From positions 596 through 11,868 of the forward strand of contig PKTC01000101.1 of NCBI GenBank assembly GCA_002869305.1: a stretch of DNA of 11,273 nt, in the 5' to 3' direction. This document shows positions 1 through 8,234 of the stretch, in pieces (within the stretch, counting starts at the first letter, position 1; each line of letters opens with the position of its first letter). A program made the position numbers and the translations under genes. A model generated the notes under the pieces. It did not search any database. It saw only the letters and a program-made list of their open reading frames with translations, and was not told the origin of the DNA. This DNA is from Marinilabiliales bacterium (GTDB taxonomy: Bacteria > Bacteroidota > Bacteroidia > Bacteroidales > UBA12077).

Positions 1-390
1 ACTATTATATGCTATCAGTCCTACATTGATTTGTTCTATAACAAACTGTAAAAAATGATATTGTTTTTCTTTTTCAATTTTAGTATTCTCTAATAAATCA
101 GCAGTATTATTTAATATTCTTGCCAATTCTGTAAAATTTCCTTTTAAGTCAGGCGAAAATCTATAAGCGGCATCATCTGCTTTAAGGAGCTTTAAAAAAT
201 GTATGATTTCTTTATTGATTTTATTGAAATACCTAATTAAAAAAATGGATTGGATAATTATCAGTGAAAAGATGAAGAATTTTGTATACGCCTTTTGAGG
301 ATTATCTATCTCTAAGGCAAACCATATTGAAGTTCCAATGATGAACAATAGCCTGATTATAATACTTACATTAAAATTTCTATAAACCAT
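1..390 (-). CDS. Sensor histidine kinase, N-terminal part (cut by left window edge)
   Basis: The frame opens at ATG 388-390 and stays open for 130 codons to base 1. It overlaps the stop of the upstream response regulator by 11 bp, so the two are probably translationally coupled. Visible are two hydrophobic segments (about residues 8-26 and 37-53) separated by only a short loop, so there is no large extracellular sensor domain. A charged linker of HAMP-like character follows (about 54-112), and then FVIEQINVGLIAYNS (116-130), which resembles the start of the PAS-like region of kinases that partner NtrC-type regulators in Bacteroidota. The H-box and ATPase domain would lie beyond the window, so the kinase call rests on this N-terminal pattern and on the regulator next door. 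It probably senses a signal at or within the inner membrane and phosphorylates the regulator encoded at 380-1747. Confidence 0.8.
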   Translation of the reverse strand, partial: MVYRNFNVSIIIRLLFIIGTSIWFALEIDNPQKAYTKFFIFSLIIIQSIFLIRYFNKINKEIIHFLKLLKADDAAYRFSPDLKGNFTELARILNNTADLLENTKIEKEKQYHFLQFVIEQINVGLIAYNS

Positions 391-1747
391 GCTTTGTAAT
401 TTTTGAATATAAAGAGGTTCTTGATATGCCCAACAATTTAGATGCTTTTGATATATTACCTTTAGAATCTGCAATTGCTTTTTCTATGGCATTCCTCTCT
501 AAAGTTTCTAAATCTAATGTTGAAGGCTTAATATCAAATCTTTGCATTTGATTACCAAATAAATCCTCAGATTTGATAATGGCATCTTCATTTAAAATAA
601 CTGCCTTTTCAAGGGTATGACTTAGTTCTCTAATATTTCCTGGCCATTTATATTCTTTTAAAGAAACTAAAGCCTTTTCATTCATTTTTAATCCTTGCTT
701 ATTGTATTTGTATGAATACTTGTTTAAAAAATATTCAACCAGCAAAACAATATCCTCACCCCTTTCTCTTAATGCAGGTGAGTTAATTTCTATGGTATTA
801 ATTCTAAAGTACAGATCTTCTCTAAATAACTGATCTTGTACCATTTGCTTAAGATTCTTATTGGTAGCACAAATGATTCTTGCATTATATTTTTGAGGTT
901 TAGATGCACCAACAGGTGTAAATTCCTTCGATTGCAAGCTCGTTAATAGTTTAGCTTGCAGATTTATAGATAAATTTCCTATTTCATCTAAAAACAATGT
1001 TCCATCAGAAGCCGCTTCTAGCTTTCCAATTTTATCCTCTTTAGCATCCGTAAAGGAACCTTTCTTGTGACCAAATAATTCGCTTTCAAATACACCCTCA
1101 TTAAGGGTGCTGAGATCTACATGTAAAAAAACTTCACTATTTCTTTTTGATTTTTTATGGATCTCCTTTGCTATCAACTCTTTTCCAGTACCATTCTCAC
1201 CTAAAATAAGAACATTTGCATCCGTAATAGCAACTTTACCAATCATTTTCAATAAATTCCGTACTACTTCCGACTGTCCAATGATAGGATTTGTAATTAA
1301 ATTTCTATCCGCTTCGTAATATTTATTCTTTCTTCTTAAACTAGTTAACTCCTTATTTGACTTGCTAATTTCAATAGCATTCTGTATAGTTACGATCAAT
1401 TTCTGAGGTTCCCAGGGTTTCGTAATAAAATTAGTTGCACCTTCTTGAATTGCTTTTACAGCTATATCAATATCCCCGTAAGCTGTAATTAAAATCACAA
1501 CCAGAGATTGGTCTATTTCCTTAATTCGTCTTAACCATTTAAACCCATCCCTTCCAGAATTATCACCCTCATTAAAATTCATATCCAAAAGAATTACATC
1601 GTAATCCTTATTCTTAATTAAGGAAGGAATTTTATTAGGTTCACTGGTGGTATCAATTTCTTCAAAGTCGAATTTTAATAAGCGTTTTAGCGATTTAAGT
1701 AAATCTTGATTGTCATCTGCAACCAGTATTTTTCCAACTTTCTGCAT
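380..1747 (-). CDS. NtrC-family sigma-54-dependent response regulator
   Basis: This 455-residue cytoplasmic activator has all three NtrC-type domains. The receiver (about 5-125) carries acidic pair D11/D12, phosphoacceptor D55, T88 and K110. After D55 the loop is longer than usual (NFNEGDNSGRDG). The AAA+ domain (about 150-390) shows Walker A GENGTGKE (183-190), a sigma-54 contact loop reading GSFTDA (230-235) in place of the textbook GAFTGA, Walker B LFLDE (251-255), arginine-finger candidates R309 and R315, and WPGNIREL (368-375). A Fis-type helix-turn-helix occupies about 417-452. The family uses ATP hydrolysis to open promoters held by sigma-54 RNA polymerase. The start ATG is the only sensible one, right before the receiver. 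The gene diverges from a candidate sigma-54 promoter at 1894-1910, so the hydrolase-permease operon is the likely target (inference). Confidence 0.95.
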   Translation of the reverse strand: MQKVGKILVADDNQDLLKSLKRLLKFDFEEIDTTSEPNKIPSLIKNKDYDVILLDMNFNEGDNSGRDGFKWLRRIKEIDQSLVVILITAYGDIDIAVKAIQEGATNFITKPWEPQKLIVTIQNAIEISKSNKELTSLRRKNKYYEADRNLITNPIIGQSEVVRNLLKMIGKVAITDANVLILGENGTGKELIAKEIHKKSKRNSEVFLHVDLSTLNEGVFESELFGHKKGSFTDAKEDKIGKLEAASDGTLFLDEIGNLSINLQAKLLTSLQSKEFTPVGASKPQKYNARIICATNKNLKQMVQDQLFREDLYFRINTIEINSPALRERGEDIVLLVEYFLNKYSYKYNKQGLKMNEKALVSLKEYKWPGNIRELSHTLEKAVILNEDAIIKSEDLFGNQMQRFDIKPSTLDLETLERNAIEKAIADSKGNISKASKLLGISRTSLYSKITKHGL

Positions 1748-1776
1748 ATTTATTAATTAAAAATCAATAACTTAAT

Positions 1777-1810
1777 CAAAGTTACTAAAAAGTGTCAATA
1801 AAACGTCAAA
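1777..1810 (-). promoter_or_regulatory. Candidate Bacteroidota housekeeping promoter for the regulator-kinase pair
   Basis: Read on the minus strand, TAACTTTG (1784 down to 1777) matches the Bacteroidota -7 consensus TAnnTTTG exactly. A TTTG (1810 down to 1807) stands 22 bases upstream, slightly wider than the usual -33 spacing. Transcription would begin near 1771, about 24 bases before the ATG at 1747. The element lies inside the putative activator-binding region, which would allow autoregulation. The assignment rests on pattern matching only. Confidence 0.5.
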
Positions 1811-1837
1811 GTACTGTCGGATTCTTAACACTTTTTA
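1786..1837. promoter_or_regulatory. Putative upstream activator-binding region for the NtrC-type regulator
   Basis: A perfect 10-bp inverted repeat, TAAAAAGTGT (1786-1795) and ACACTTTTTA (1828-1837), encloses three GTC steps at 1794, 1805 and 1816. These are spaced exactly 11 bp apart, and the first two continue as GTCAA. The region lies about 85-135 bp upstream of the start predicted for the sigma-54 promoter, the usual distance for an NtrC-type enhancer. Which of the two patterns, if either, is the real operator cannot be decided from one copy. Confidence 0.4.
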
Positions 1838-1893
1838 TTAACCTATAAAATTTAACACTAACTATATTTTTGTTTTATAGCCACTTAACTATC

Positions 1894-1910
1894 TTGGCAC
1901 AAGTTTAGTT
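1894..1910 (+). promoter_or_regulatory. Candidate sigma-54 (RpoN) promoter of the hydrolase-permease operon
   Basis: TTGGCAC (1894-1900) is a perfect -24 element. It is followed after five bases by TAGT (1906-1909), where the consensus has TTGC. The -24 GG and the G of the -12 element are at the canonical spacing, while the T and C flanking that G differ. The start would be near 1921, leaving a leader of about 39 bases before the ATG at 1960. The match gains weight because the divergent neighbour encodes a sigma-54 activator. A weaker TAnnTTTG-type match (TATTTTTG, 1865-1872) is the alternative promoter. Confidence 0.6.
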
Positions 1911-1959
1911 TACTTTTTATCAAAATAAAATTAAAGACCATTATAAAAACCTAAACATC

Positions 1960-3417
1960 ATGCAAAAACAAATCAAGTTCATCATCATATTTTTAGTTGC
2001 AGTTAATCTTAACTGTAAGTCACAAAACCCGGTGTTCACCGATGAATTTAAAGAAAACATACATGCTCGAGTAGATAATGACATTATTACGGGTATTGTA
2101 ATTGGTGTTGTTACACCCGAAGGAACAAGCTATTACAGTTATGGTGTAAAATCTTATGAAACAAAAGAACCGGTAAATGAAAATACTATTTTTGAAATTG
2201 GCTCAAATTCAAAAGCGTTCACAGGACTTTTATTAGCAAATGAAGTTGTTAAAGGTGAACTAAATGTAAATGATCCAGTTCAGAAATTTTTACCAGAAGG
2301 ATATACATCACCAACAAGAAATGGTGAAGAGATTAAACTAATCCATCTAACGACTCACACATCTTCATTACCGCGTGTGCCAAAGTATGTGAATCGTAAT
2401 AATCCAAACGGACAATATGCCGATTTAACGAACGAGCAAGTATATAAATCAATTGATAATTATGAGTTGAAACATGATATTGGAGCGCATTGGGAATATT
2501 CTAATCTAGGTGCAGGTCTGTTAGGATTAATTATTGCCGAAAAAAACAATACAGATTACGAAAAATTGGTTGTAAATGAAATTTGTACTCCACTAGACAT
2601 GAATGATACGCGCATAATGTGCACAGAAGATATGGAAAAGAGAGCAGCAACAGGTCACAGTATGGGCTTAGAAGTTGATAAATTCTATCTCCCTGCAATA
2701 GCTGGAGCTGGTGCCCTTCGCTCAACCGCTGTTGATATGATTAAATTCTTAAAAGCAAATTTAGGTTTGGAAAAAACCGATCTTGATAACGCAATCCAAT
2801 TATCACATAAAAACACTGGATTCGGAAATGACCGTTTATCCATGGGATTAGGTTGGATAATTATGGATGTTGAAGGTGAAGAAATCATATGGCACGATGG
2901 TGGTACACATGGTCAAATGTCGTTTATGGGTATTAATAAAAGTCGTAACATGGGAGTTGTAGTATTAACAAACTCTACAGGTTTTCCAGATGATATAGGT
3001 TTTCATTTATTAAATCCTAAATATGAATTAGCAAATCCAAAACCATCAATTGTTACTCAACTTAATACGGTAATAACAAAAGAAGGACTTGAATCTGCAA
3101 AAAAAATCTTAATTGATATAAAAACCAATCAACCTGACAAGTATAGTTTTAATAGTGAAGAATTAGCAAGAGCAGGTTATTACTATTTATATAAAGATAA
3201 AATTGAAGAAGCACATTTCATTTTTAAGATTAATGTTGAAGCAAATCCGGAAGACTGGAATGCAAATGACTGCTATGGAGAAGTATTGCTTAAAAAAGGC
3301 AATAAAGAAGAAGCTATTGAGTATTACAAAAGATCTGTTGAGCTTAATCCAGATAACACAGCTGGAATTGATATTCTTAAAAAACTTAGAGTTGAAATTG
3401 AAAGTTCAGAATACTAA
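1960..3417 (+). CDS. Exported class-C beta-lactamase-family serine hydrolase with C-terminal TPR tail
   Basis: This 485-residue protein starts with a signal peptide (about 1-20). Cys19 sits in NLNC, a poor lipobox, so a lipoprotein is possible but unproven. The catalytic domain (about 27-355) shows SNSK (S82-x-x-K85), YSN (180-182) and the third motif HDGGT (312-316) in place of KTG, the usual pattern in serine beta-lactamase-like esterases and peptidases of the class C/PBP fold. The tail (about 395-480) holds two TPR-like helical pairs, including a typical KEEAIEYYKRSVELNP stretch, which suggests a protein-binding function. Its place outside the inner membrane is inferred from the signal peptide. 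It is the first gene of the operon, 56 bp ahead of the first permease. The substrate is unknown: cell-wall peptide, ester or antibiotic are all possible, and resistance should not be assumed. Confidence 0.88.
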   Translation: MQKQIKFIIIFLVAVNLNCKSQNPVFTDEFKENIHARVDNDIITGIVIGVVTPEGTSYYSYGVKSYETKEPVNENTIFEIGSNSKAFTGLLLANEVVKGELNVNDPVQKFLPEGYTSPTRNGEEIKLIHLTTHTSSLPRVPKYVNRNNPNGQYADLTNEQVYKSIDNYELKHDIGAHWEYSNLGAGLLGLIIAEKNNTDYEKLVVNEICTPLDMNDTRIMCTEDMEKRAATGHSMGLEVDKFYLPAIAGAGALRSTAVDMIKFLKANLGLEKTDLDNAIQLSHKNTGFGNDRLSMGLGWIIMDVEGEEIIWHDGGTHGQMSFMGINKSRNMGVVVLTNSTGFPDDIGFHLLNPKYELANPKPSIVTQLNTVITKEGLESAKKILIDIKTNQPDKYSFNSEELARAGYYYLYKDKIEEAHFIFKINVEANPEDWNANDCYGEVLLKKGNKEEAIEYYKRSVELNPDNTAGIDILKKLRVEIESSEY

Positions 3418-3473
3418 AACATGGAAAGTATTAGAATTTTATATTGCTTGTTAATGGCTTAAAAAAGTATACT

Positions 3474-5810
3474 ATGCTATCTAATTTCATAAAAACTGCA
3501 TATCGCAGCATGATGCGAAACTTTAGTCAAACCTTAATTAACGTTATAGGTTTGGCTATTGGAATGACGTGTGCCCTCCTTATTTTCCTTTGGGTACATA
3601 ATCAATTAAATTATGATAAATGGCAAGAAAATAGTGATCGTATGTACCGATTGGAATACGAAACCTGGGTAATAATGCCACCACATTTTACAGAACAAAT
3701 AAAGAATCTACCGGAAGTGGAAGATATTACAAGATTGTTTCCCTGGTATGAGCCTACTATTCGTCATAAAGAAAACTCATTTAATATCAATAATTTTATA
3801 TATGCTGATAGTACAATTTTTAATGTTTTTACATTTGATTTTGTATATGGGAGTCCAAAAGATGCATTGATAAAGCCTGCTTCCATTGTTTTAACGGAAA
3901 CCACATCAAAGAAATATTTTGGAAATAAAAATCCGGTTGGGCAAGAAATTCTAATTGATAACAATATCGTTTATACGGTAACAGCTGTAATAGCTGATGT
4001 AAAAAATCTTCATTTAGAAATAAATGCAATAGCAGCTACTCAAGACCTTAAAAATGTTTATGGAAATCGTGATTTTCTGACTGAACGAAGCAATCATTTC
4101 TTAATTTATGTTTTACTTAAACCAAATACAAATAAAGATAAGCTATTAGAAAAAATTCGTGACTCTGACTTTGATGAGCAATTTGATGATCTAGAAAACG
4201 AACTATTATTAAGACCATTTTCTGAAATATATTTTGAACGGAACCTGCCCCATGAATCCAAAGTAAAACACGGAAATTATAATTTGGTTTTAGTATTTAG
4301 TGCAATATCTTTTCTCATATTATTAATTGCCTGTATCAACTTTATTAATATCTCCACGGCAAAAGCTAAACAACGTGAAAAAGAAATAGGAATGAGAAAA
4401 ATTGTCGGTTCTGGAAGAAAGAAATTAATATTTCAATTTTTAGGAGAAACTTTCTTCCTGGTTATCCTAGCACACATTATTAGCATTGTTTTATTAGAAT
4501 ATCTTTTACCTATTTTTAATAACGTAACAGTCGAGAACATAAGCTTTGAGTATTTTTCTTACCATTTTTTAATCATAATTTCAGTAATTGTATTCTTAAC
4601 AACTATACTATCTGGTTTTTACCCGGCAATATACCTTTCATCCTTAAAACCTGCTCTAATGTTAAAAGGAAAATCTGGTGTGAAATCTTCAAAAGCTGGT
4701 TTAAGAAAGATTTTAATGACGATTCAGTTCTCAATTTCGATTTTCTTAATAATTGCAACGATCGTAATTCTTAAACAACTTAACTTCATACTAAATAAGG
4801 ACTTAGGCTGGAATCAGGATAACATTATAACTTTTGAAATTAAAGGCGACAAATTTCATGGAACAGAAGATAATGTAAAAAACACGCTTGCATTTAGCGA
4901 AGAGTTATTAAAAAACCCAAATGTAAAGAATGTAACTTATGTTAATCAGTATCCAGGTAATTTAATGAGTACTTGGAACTGGAATTTAAATGGGAAAGTT
5001 TATCCTATGAAAATATTAATGTCTGACCCAGAATTAGTTCATGTTCTTGATTTAGAAATTGTTGAAGGCAGGAACTTCTCATACGATATAGAAAGTGATA
5101 AAACAAACAAAGTAATTCTAAATGAAATTGCTGTAGATTATCTGGGATTAGATAATCCTATTGGAGCTATTGTAGACGAAAGTGGTTTAGAAGTTATTGG
5201 GGTGGTTAAAAATTTTAATTTTAACTCCTTACATTCTAAAATAGTACCTCTTGGTATTCGCTGGTATGGAGGATTAATCAATATATGCATTAAGGTACCC
5301 GGTGAAAATATTCCAGCTGCACTAGATCATATAGAATCAACATTTAAAGACTTTAGTCCAACATATCCTTTTGAATATTCATTTCTTGATGAATCCTTTG
5401 CAAGGCAATATGAAAAAGAAGTTAAACTTTCAAGGATCTTGTTATTCTTTGCATTTATAGCAATTTTAATTGCAACAATAGGCTTGTTCGGTATGTCAAC
5501 CTTTATGAGTATATCAAGAACGAAAGAAATTGGAATTCGCAAGGCTCTTGGTTCCTCTATTTCTGGGATATTGTTTTTATTTACAGCTGAATTTATTCGT
5601 TGGGTACTAATTGCATTTATTATAGCATCTCCCATAGCTTATTATCTATTGAATAAATGGTTAGCACAATATCCGTACAAAACGGATATTAGTTGGTGGG
5701 TCTTTGTTGTAGCACTACTAATTACTTTGTTCATTGCACTAATTACAATAGGTTATCATGTAATTAAATCTTCTAAAACAAATCCAGCAGATTGCTTACG
5801 TTATGAATAA
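3474..5810 (+). CDS. FtsX/MacB-type ABC transporter permease (first of tandem pair)
   Basis: This inner-membrane protein of 778 residues starts at ATG 3474. A TTG at 3444 would add ten residues, but the ATG aligns exactly with the start of the paralogue downstream. The layout is two MacB-like halves: TM1 at about 20-42, an extracytoplasmic domain to about 265, three segments near 268-292, 318-342 and 364-388, then TM5 near 412-436, a second extracytoplasmic domain, and three segments near 653-677, 697-725 and 740-762. Each half carries the FtsX coupling-helix pattern EIGxRKxxGS (304-313 and 685-694), the part that normally docks on an ATPase. There is no Walker motif in the protein. Relatives form mechanotransmitting transporters for peptides, lipoproteins or toxic compounds. 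The substrate and the ATPase partner are not identifiable here. Confidence 0.93.
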   Translation: MLSNFIKTAYRSMMRNFSQTLINVIGLAIGMTCALLIFLWVHNQLNYDKWQENSDRMYRLEYETWVIMPPHFTEQIKNLPEVEDITRLFPWYEPTIRHKENSFNINNFIYADSTIFNVFTFDFVYGSPKDALIKPASIVLTETTSKKYFGNKNPVGQEILIDNNIVYTVTAVIADVKNLHLEINAIAATQDLKNVYGNRDFLTERSNHFLIYVLLKPNTNKDKLLEKIRDSDFDEQFDDLENELLLRPFSEIYFERNLPHESKVKHGNYNLVLVFSAISFLILLIACINFINISTAKAKQREKEIGMRKIVGSGRKKLIFQFLGETFFLVILAHIISIVLLEYLLPIFNNVTVENISFEYFSYHFLIIISVIVFLTTILSGFYPAIYLSSLKPALMLKGKSGVKSSKAGLRKILMTIQFSISIFLIIATIVILKQLNFILNKDLGWNQDNIITFEIKGDKFHGTEDNVKNTLAFSEELLKNPNVKNVTYVNQYPGNLMSTWNWNLNGKVYPMKILMSDPELVHVLDLEIVEGRNFSYDIESDKTNKVILNEIAVDYLGLDNPIGAIVDESGLEVIGVVKNFNFNSLHSKIVPLGIRWYGGLINICIKVPGENIPAALDHIESTFKDFSPTYPFEYSFLDESFARQYEKEVKLSRILLFFAFIAILIATIGLFGMSTFMSISRTKEIGIRKALGSSISGILFLFTAEFIRWVLIAFIIASPIAYYLLNKWLAQYPYKTDISWWVFVVALLITLFIALITIGYHVIKSSKTNPADCLRYE

Positions 5811-5836
5811 GATTAAAATATTTAAAATTATCACAT

Positions 5837-8194
5837 ATGTTTCTTAACTATATAAAAACCGCTTATCGCAATATGATGCGAAATTTTAGCCAAACTATAA
5901 TAAATGTTTTAGGCTTGGCTGTTGGAATGACCTGTGCATTGCTTATTTTTCTTTGGGTTCAAAATCAAATCAACTATGATCAATGGCAAGATAACAAAGA
6001 AAATATGTATCGTCTAGAATACAATACATGGGTAATTATGCCTCCATATTTAGGCGATCTAGTAACAAAACTGCCTGAAGTTGAGCAAATGACACGTTTT
6101 TACTTTTGGTATAAACCAACAATGACTAATAATGAAAACACCTATATAGTAGATAATTTTGCATTAGCTGATAGCACCGTGTTTGATGTTTTTTCGTTTA
6201 AATTTATTTATGGTAAACAAGATCATGCATTAGAAGCACCCTACTCTGTTGTTTTAACAGAAAGTTTATCGAAAAAGTTTTTTGGTAATGAAAACCCAAT
6301 AGGCAAAGAAATTTTATTTGATAATGAAGACCCATTTACCGTTACCGGTGTAATTGAAGATGTTAAAAACATGCATTTAAATATCAATGCTATCTCTTCA
6401 TTGCAAGATATAAAGCGAATGCAGGGTGATAATCATTTTCTTGAAGCCCGTAACCATAACTTTCTAATTTATTTGCTATTAAATGAAAAATCCAACATTG
6501 TAGATGTTGAAAGAAAAATTAATGAATTAAATCGAAGAGAACTCGGTTTAGACGATGAAGAAGATGATGGTGGCTTTTTTGCATTATTAAGGCCTTTTGA
6601 AAGCATATATTTCGAAAGAGGTTTACCACATGAAAGTTTTGTGAAACACGGTAATATGAATTTGGTATTAATTTTCACTGCTATCTCTTTGTTGATTCTA
6701 ATTATTGCTTGTATCAATTTTATTAATATTACTACAGCAAAAGCTAATCTTCGAGAAAAAGAAATTGCAGTTAGAAAAATAATTGGTAGTACCAGAGCTA
6801 AAATTGCTAAGCAATTTATGGGTGAAACCTTTTTTATGGTTCTATTAGCCCATGTGATTAGCATTGTGATTCTGGAATTCTTACTACCTAAATTTAATTT
6901 GATAACTGGCGAACAAATACAGTTTAACTACTTATCTCCTTCCTTTTTATTTACAATATCTGGCATTATACTAATTACAACAATTCTTTCAGGCTTATAT
7001 TCTTCCATATACTTATCCGCTTTAAAGCCGGTACTTATGCTTAAGGGTAAATCAGGACAGAGCACTCGTTGCAATCTAAGAAAAATATTTATGATAGTTC
7101 AATTTGTAATTTCTATATTTTTAATAATCTCTACTATAATAATAGTAAAACAATTAAATTTTGTGCTCAACAAAGATCTTGGTTGGAACAAGGATAATAT
7201 AGTAACTTTCCATTTACGTGTTTATAATTTTTTTGGCGAATTTGAACATGTAGTTGGCAATAAGGAAGCATTTACCAACGAATTAATGAAAAATCCCGAT
7301 ATAAAGAATGTTACCTATATAACTCAATACCCTGGAGCTTTAAAAAACACCTGGGGATGGAGTTACAAAGGCGAAAACTATGAAACTAAAATATTTAATG
7401 GTGATCAAGATTTTATTAAAACAATGGGACTGGAACTAATTGATGGGCGCAACTTTTCATATAGTAGACCTTCTGACCATGAAGAACTTAAAATGATTAT
7501 TAATGAAACTGCTGCACATAAAATGGGATTGAAAGAACCAGTTGGAACTGTACTATCAGATGAAAATAACATTGAAATTATTGGTGTGGTTAAAGATTTC
7601 AACTTTAACTCGTTACATAACAATATAGAGGCAATGGCTATACGCTGGTATCCAAGATCAAATAGAGCTTGTGTTAAGATATCAGGAAACGACATACCGG
7701 AAACTATTAAATACATAAAAAATCTTTATAATGAATTTTGTCCAAATTATCCGTTTGAATCCAAGTTTATGGATGATCATTTTGCAGACCAATATGAAAA
7801 CGAGATGAAACAATCTCAGATACTACTTTATTTTGCTTTTATAGCCATATTTTTAGCAGGCTTGGGTTTGTTTGGAATGGCTTCGTTCATCAGTGCCACA
7901 AGAATTAAAGAAATAGGTATACGTAAAGCATTAGGCTCATCTACAAGAGAAATAATGGTTCTTTTTTCTGGTAGTTTTATCCGATGGATTCTTTTCGCAT
8001 TTGTTATAGCTTCGCCTATTGCATACTATCTATTAAAGCAATGGTTACAGCAATATCCGTACAAAACAGAAATAAGTTGGTGGGTATTTGCAGTTGCACT
8101 TTTAATAACAATACTAATTGCTCTTACAACAATTGCGTACCAAACTATAAAATCGGCTAAAACAAACCCAGCAGATTGTTTAAGATATGAATAA
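5837..8194 (+). CDS. FtsX/MacB-type ABC transporter permease (second of tandem pair)
   Basis: This 785-residue paralogue of the preceding gene lies 26 bp downstream of it. 33 of the first 40 residues match, and both proteins end in KTNPADCLRYE. It has the same eight-segment plan: TM1 at about 20-42, three segments near 273-297, 323-347 and 369-393, TM5 near 417-441, and a terminal trio from about 660 to 770. Coupling-helix motifs are REKEIAVRKIIGS (306-318) and KEIGIRKALGSS (691-702). The first extracytoplasmic domain has a short acidic stretch LDDEEDDGG (238-246) that the neighbour lacks. No ATPase domain is present. The two permeases could form a heterodimer or be alternative subunits for one ATPase encoded elsewhere; both are inference. 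It ends the operon, with a terminator directly after the stop. Confidence 0.93.
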   Translation: MFLNYIKTAYRNMMRNFSQTIINVLGLAVGMTCALLIFLWVQNQINYDQWQDNKENMYRLEYNTWVIMPPYLGDLVTKLPEVEQMTRFYFWYKPTMTNNENTYIVDNFALADSTVFDVFSFKFIYGKQDHALEAPYSVVLTESLSKKFFGNENPIGKEILFDNEDPFTVTGVIEDVKNMHLNINAISSLQDIKRMQGDNHFLEARNHNFLIYLLLNEKSNIVDVERKINELNRRELGLDDEEDDGGFFALLRPFESIYFERGLPHESFVKHGNMNLVLIFTAISLLILIIACINFINITTAKANLREKEIAVRKIIGSTRAKIAKQFMGETFFMVLLAHVISIVILEFLLPKFNLITGEQIQFNYLSPSFLFTISGIILITTILSGLYSSIYLSALKPVLMLKGKSGQSTRCNLRKIFMIVQFVISIFLIISTIIIVKQLNFVLNKDLGWNKDNIVTFHLRVYNFFGEFEHVVGNKEAFTNELMKNPDIKNVTYITQYPGALKNTWGWSYKGENYETKIFNGDQDFIKTMGLELIDGRNFSYSRPSDHEELKMIINETAAHKMGLKEPVGTVLSDENNIEIIGVVKDFNFNSLHNNIEAMAIRWYPRSNRACVKISGNDIPETIKYIKNLYNEFCPNYPFESKFMDDHFADQYENEMKQSQILLYFAFIAIFLAGLGLFGMASFISATRIKEIGIRKALGSSTREIMVLFSGSFIRWILFAFVIASPIAYYLLKQWLQQYPYKTEISWWVFAVALLITILIALTTIAYQTIKSAKTNPADCLRYE

Positions 8195-8221
8195 AAAAGA
8201 GGAGCTTAAAGCTCCTCTTTT
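8195..8221. terminator. Strong bidirectional intrinsic terminator
   Basis: An 11-bp perfect stem (8195-8205 with 8211-8221, core GAGGAGC/GCTCCTC) closes a 5-base loop. It ends in TTTT on the plus strand, and the A-run at 8193-8198 supplies a U-tract for minus-strand transcripts. It starts directly after the stop codon of the second permease and separates the plus-strand operon from the convergent minus-strand block. Confidence 0.9.
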
Positions 8222-8234
8222 ACTTTAAACTTTT

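Noticed and set aside
1865..1872. TATTTTTG as a housekeeping promoter for the central operon
   Set aside because: It fits TAnnTTTG, but no TTG or TTTG lies at the -33 distance. The sigma-54 element nearby is the better candidate.
2005..2020. Lipoprotein signal around Cys19 of the serine hydrolase
   Set aside because: NLNC lacks the small residue before Cys and the Leu-type residue at -3, so a plain Sec signal peptide is at least as likely.
3421..3462. 13-codon reading frame (MESIRILYCLLMA) between hydrolase and first permease
   Set aside because: It is too short to tell from chance in AT-rich DNA, and no hairpin or attenuator accompanies it.
3444..3473. TTG start adding ten residues to the first permease
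   Set aside because: The ATG at 3474 aligns residue for residue with the start of the paralogue at 5837, and the ten extra residues have no counterpart there.
6469..6864. 131-codon minus-strand frame inside the second permease
   Set aside because: It is antisense to a well-supported membrane protein and shows no recognisable domain, so it is a shadow frame.
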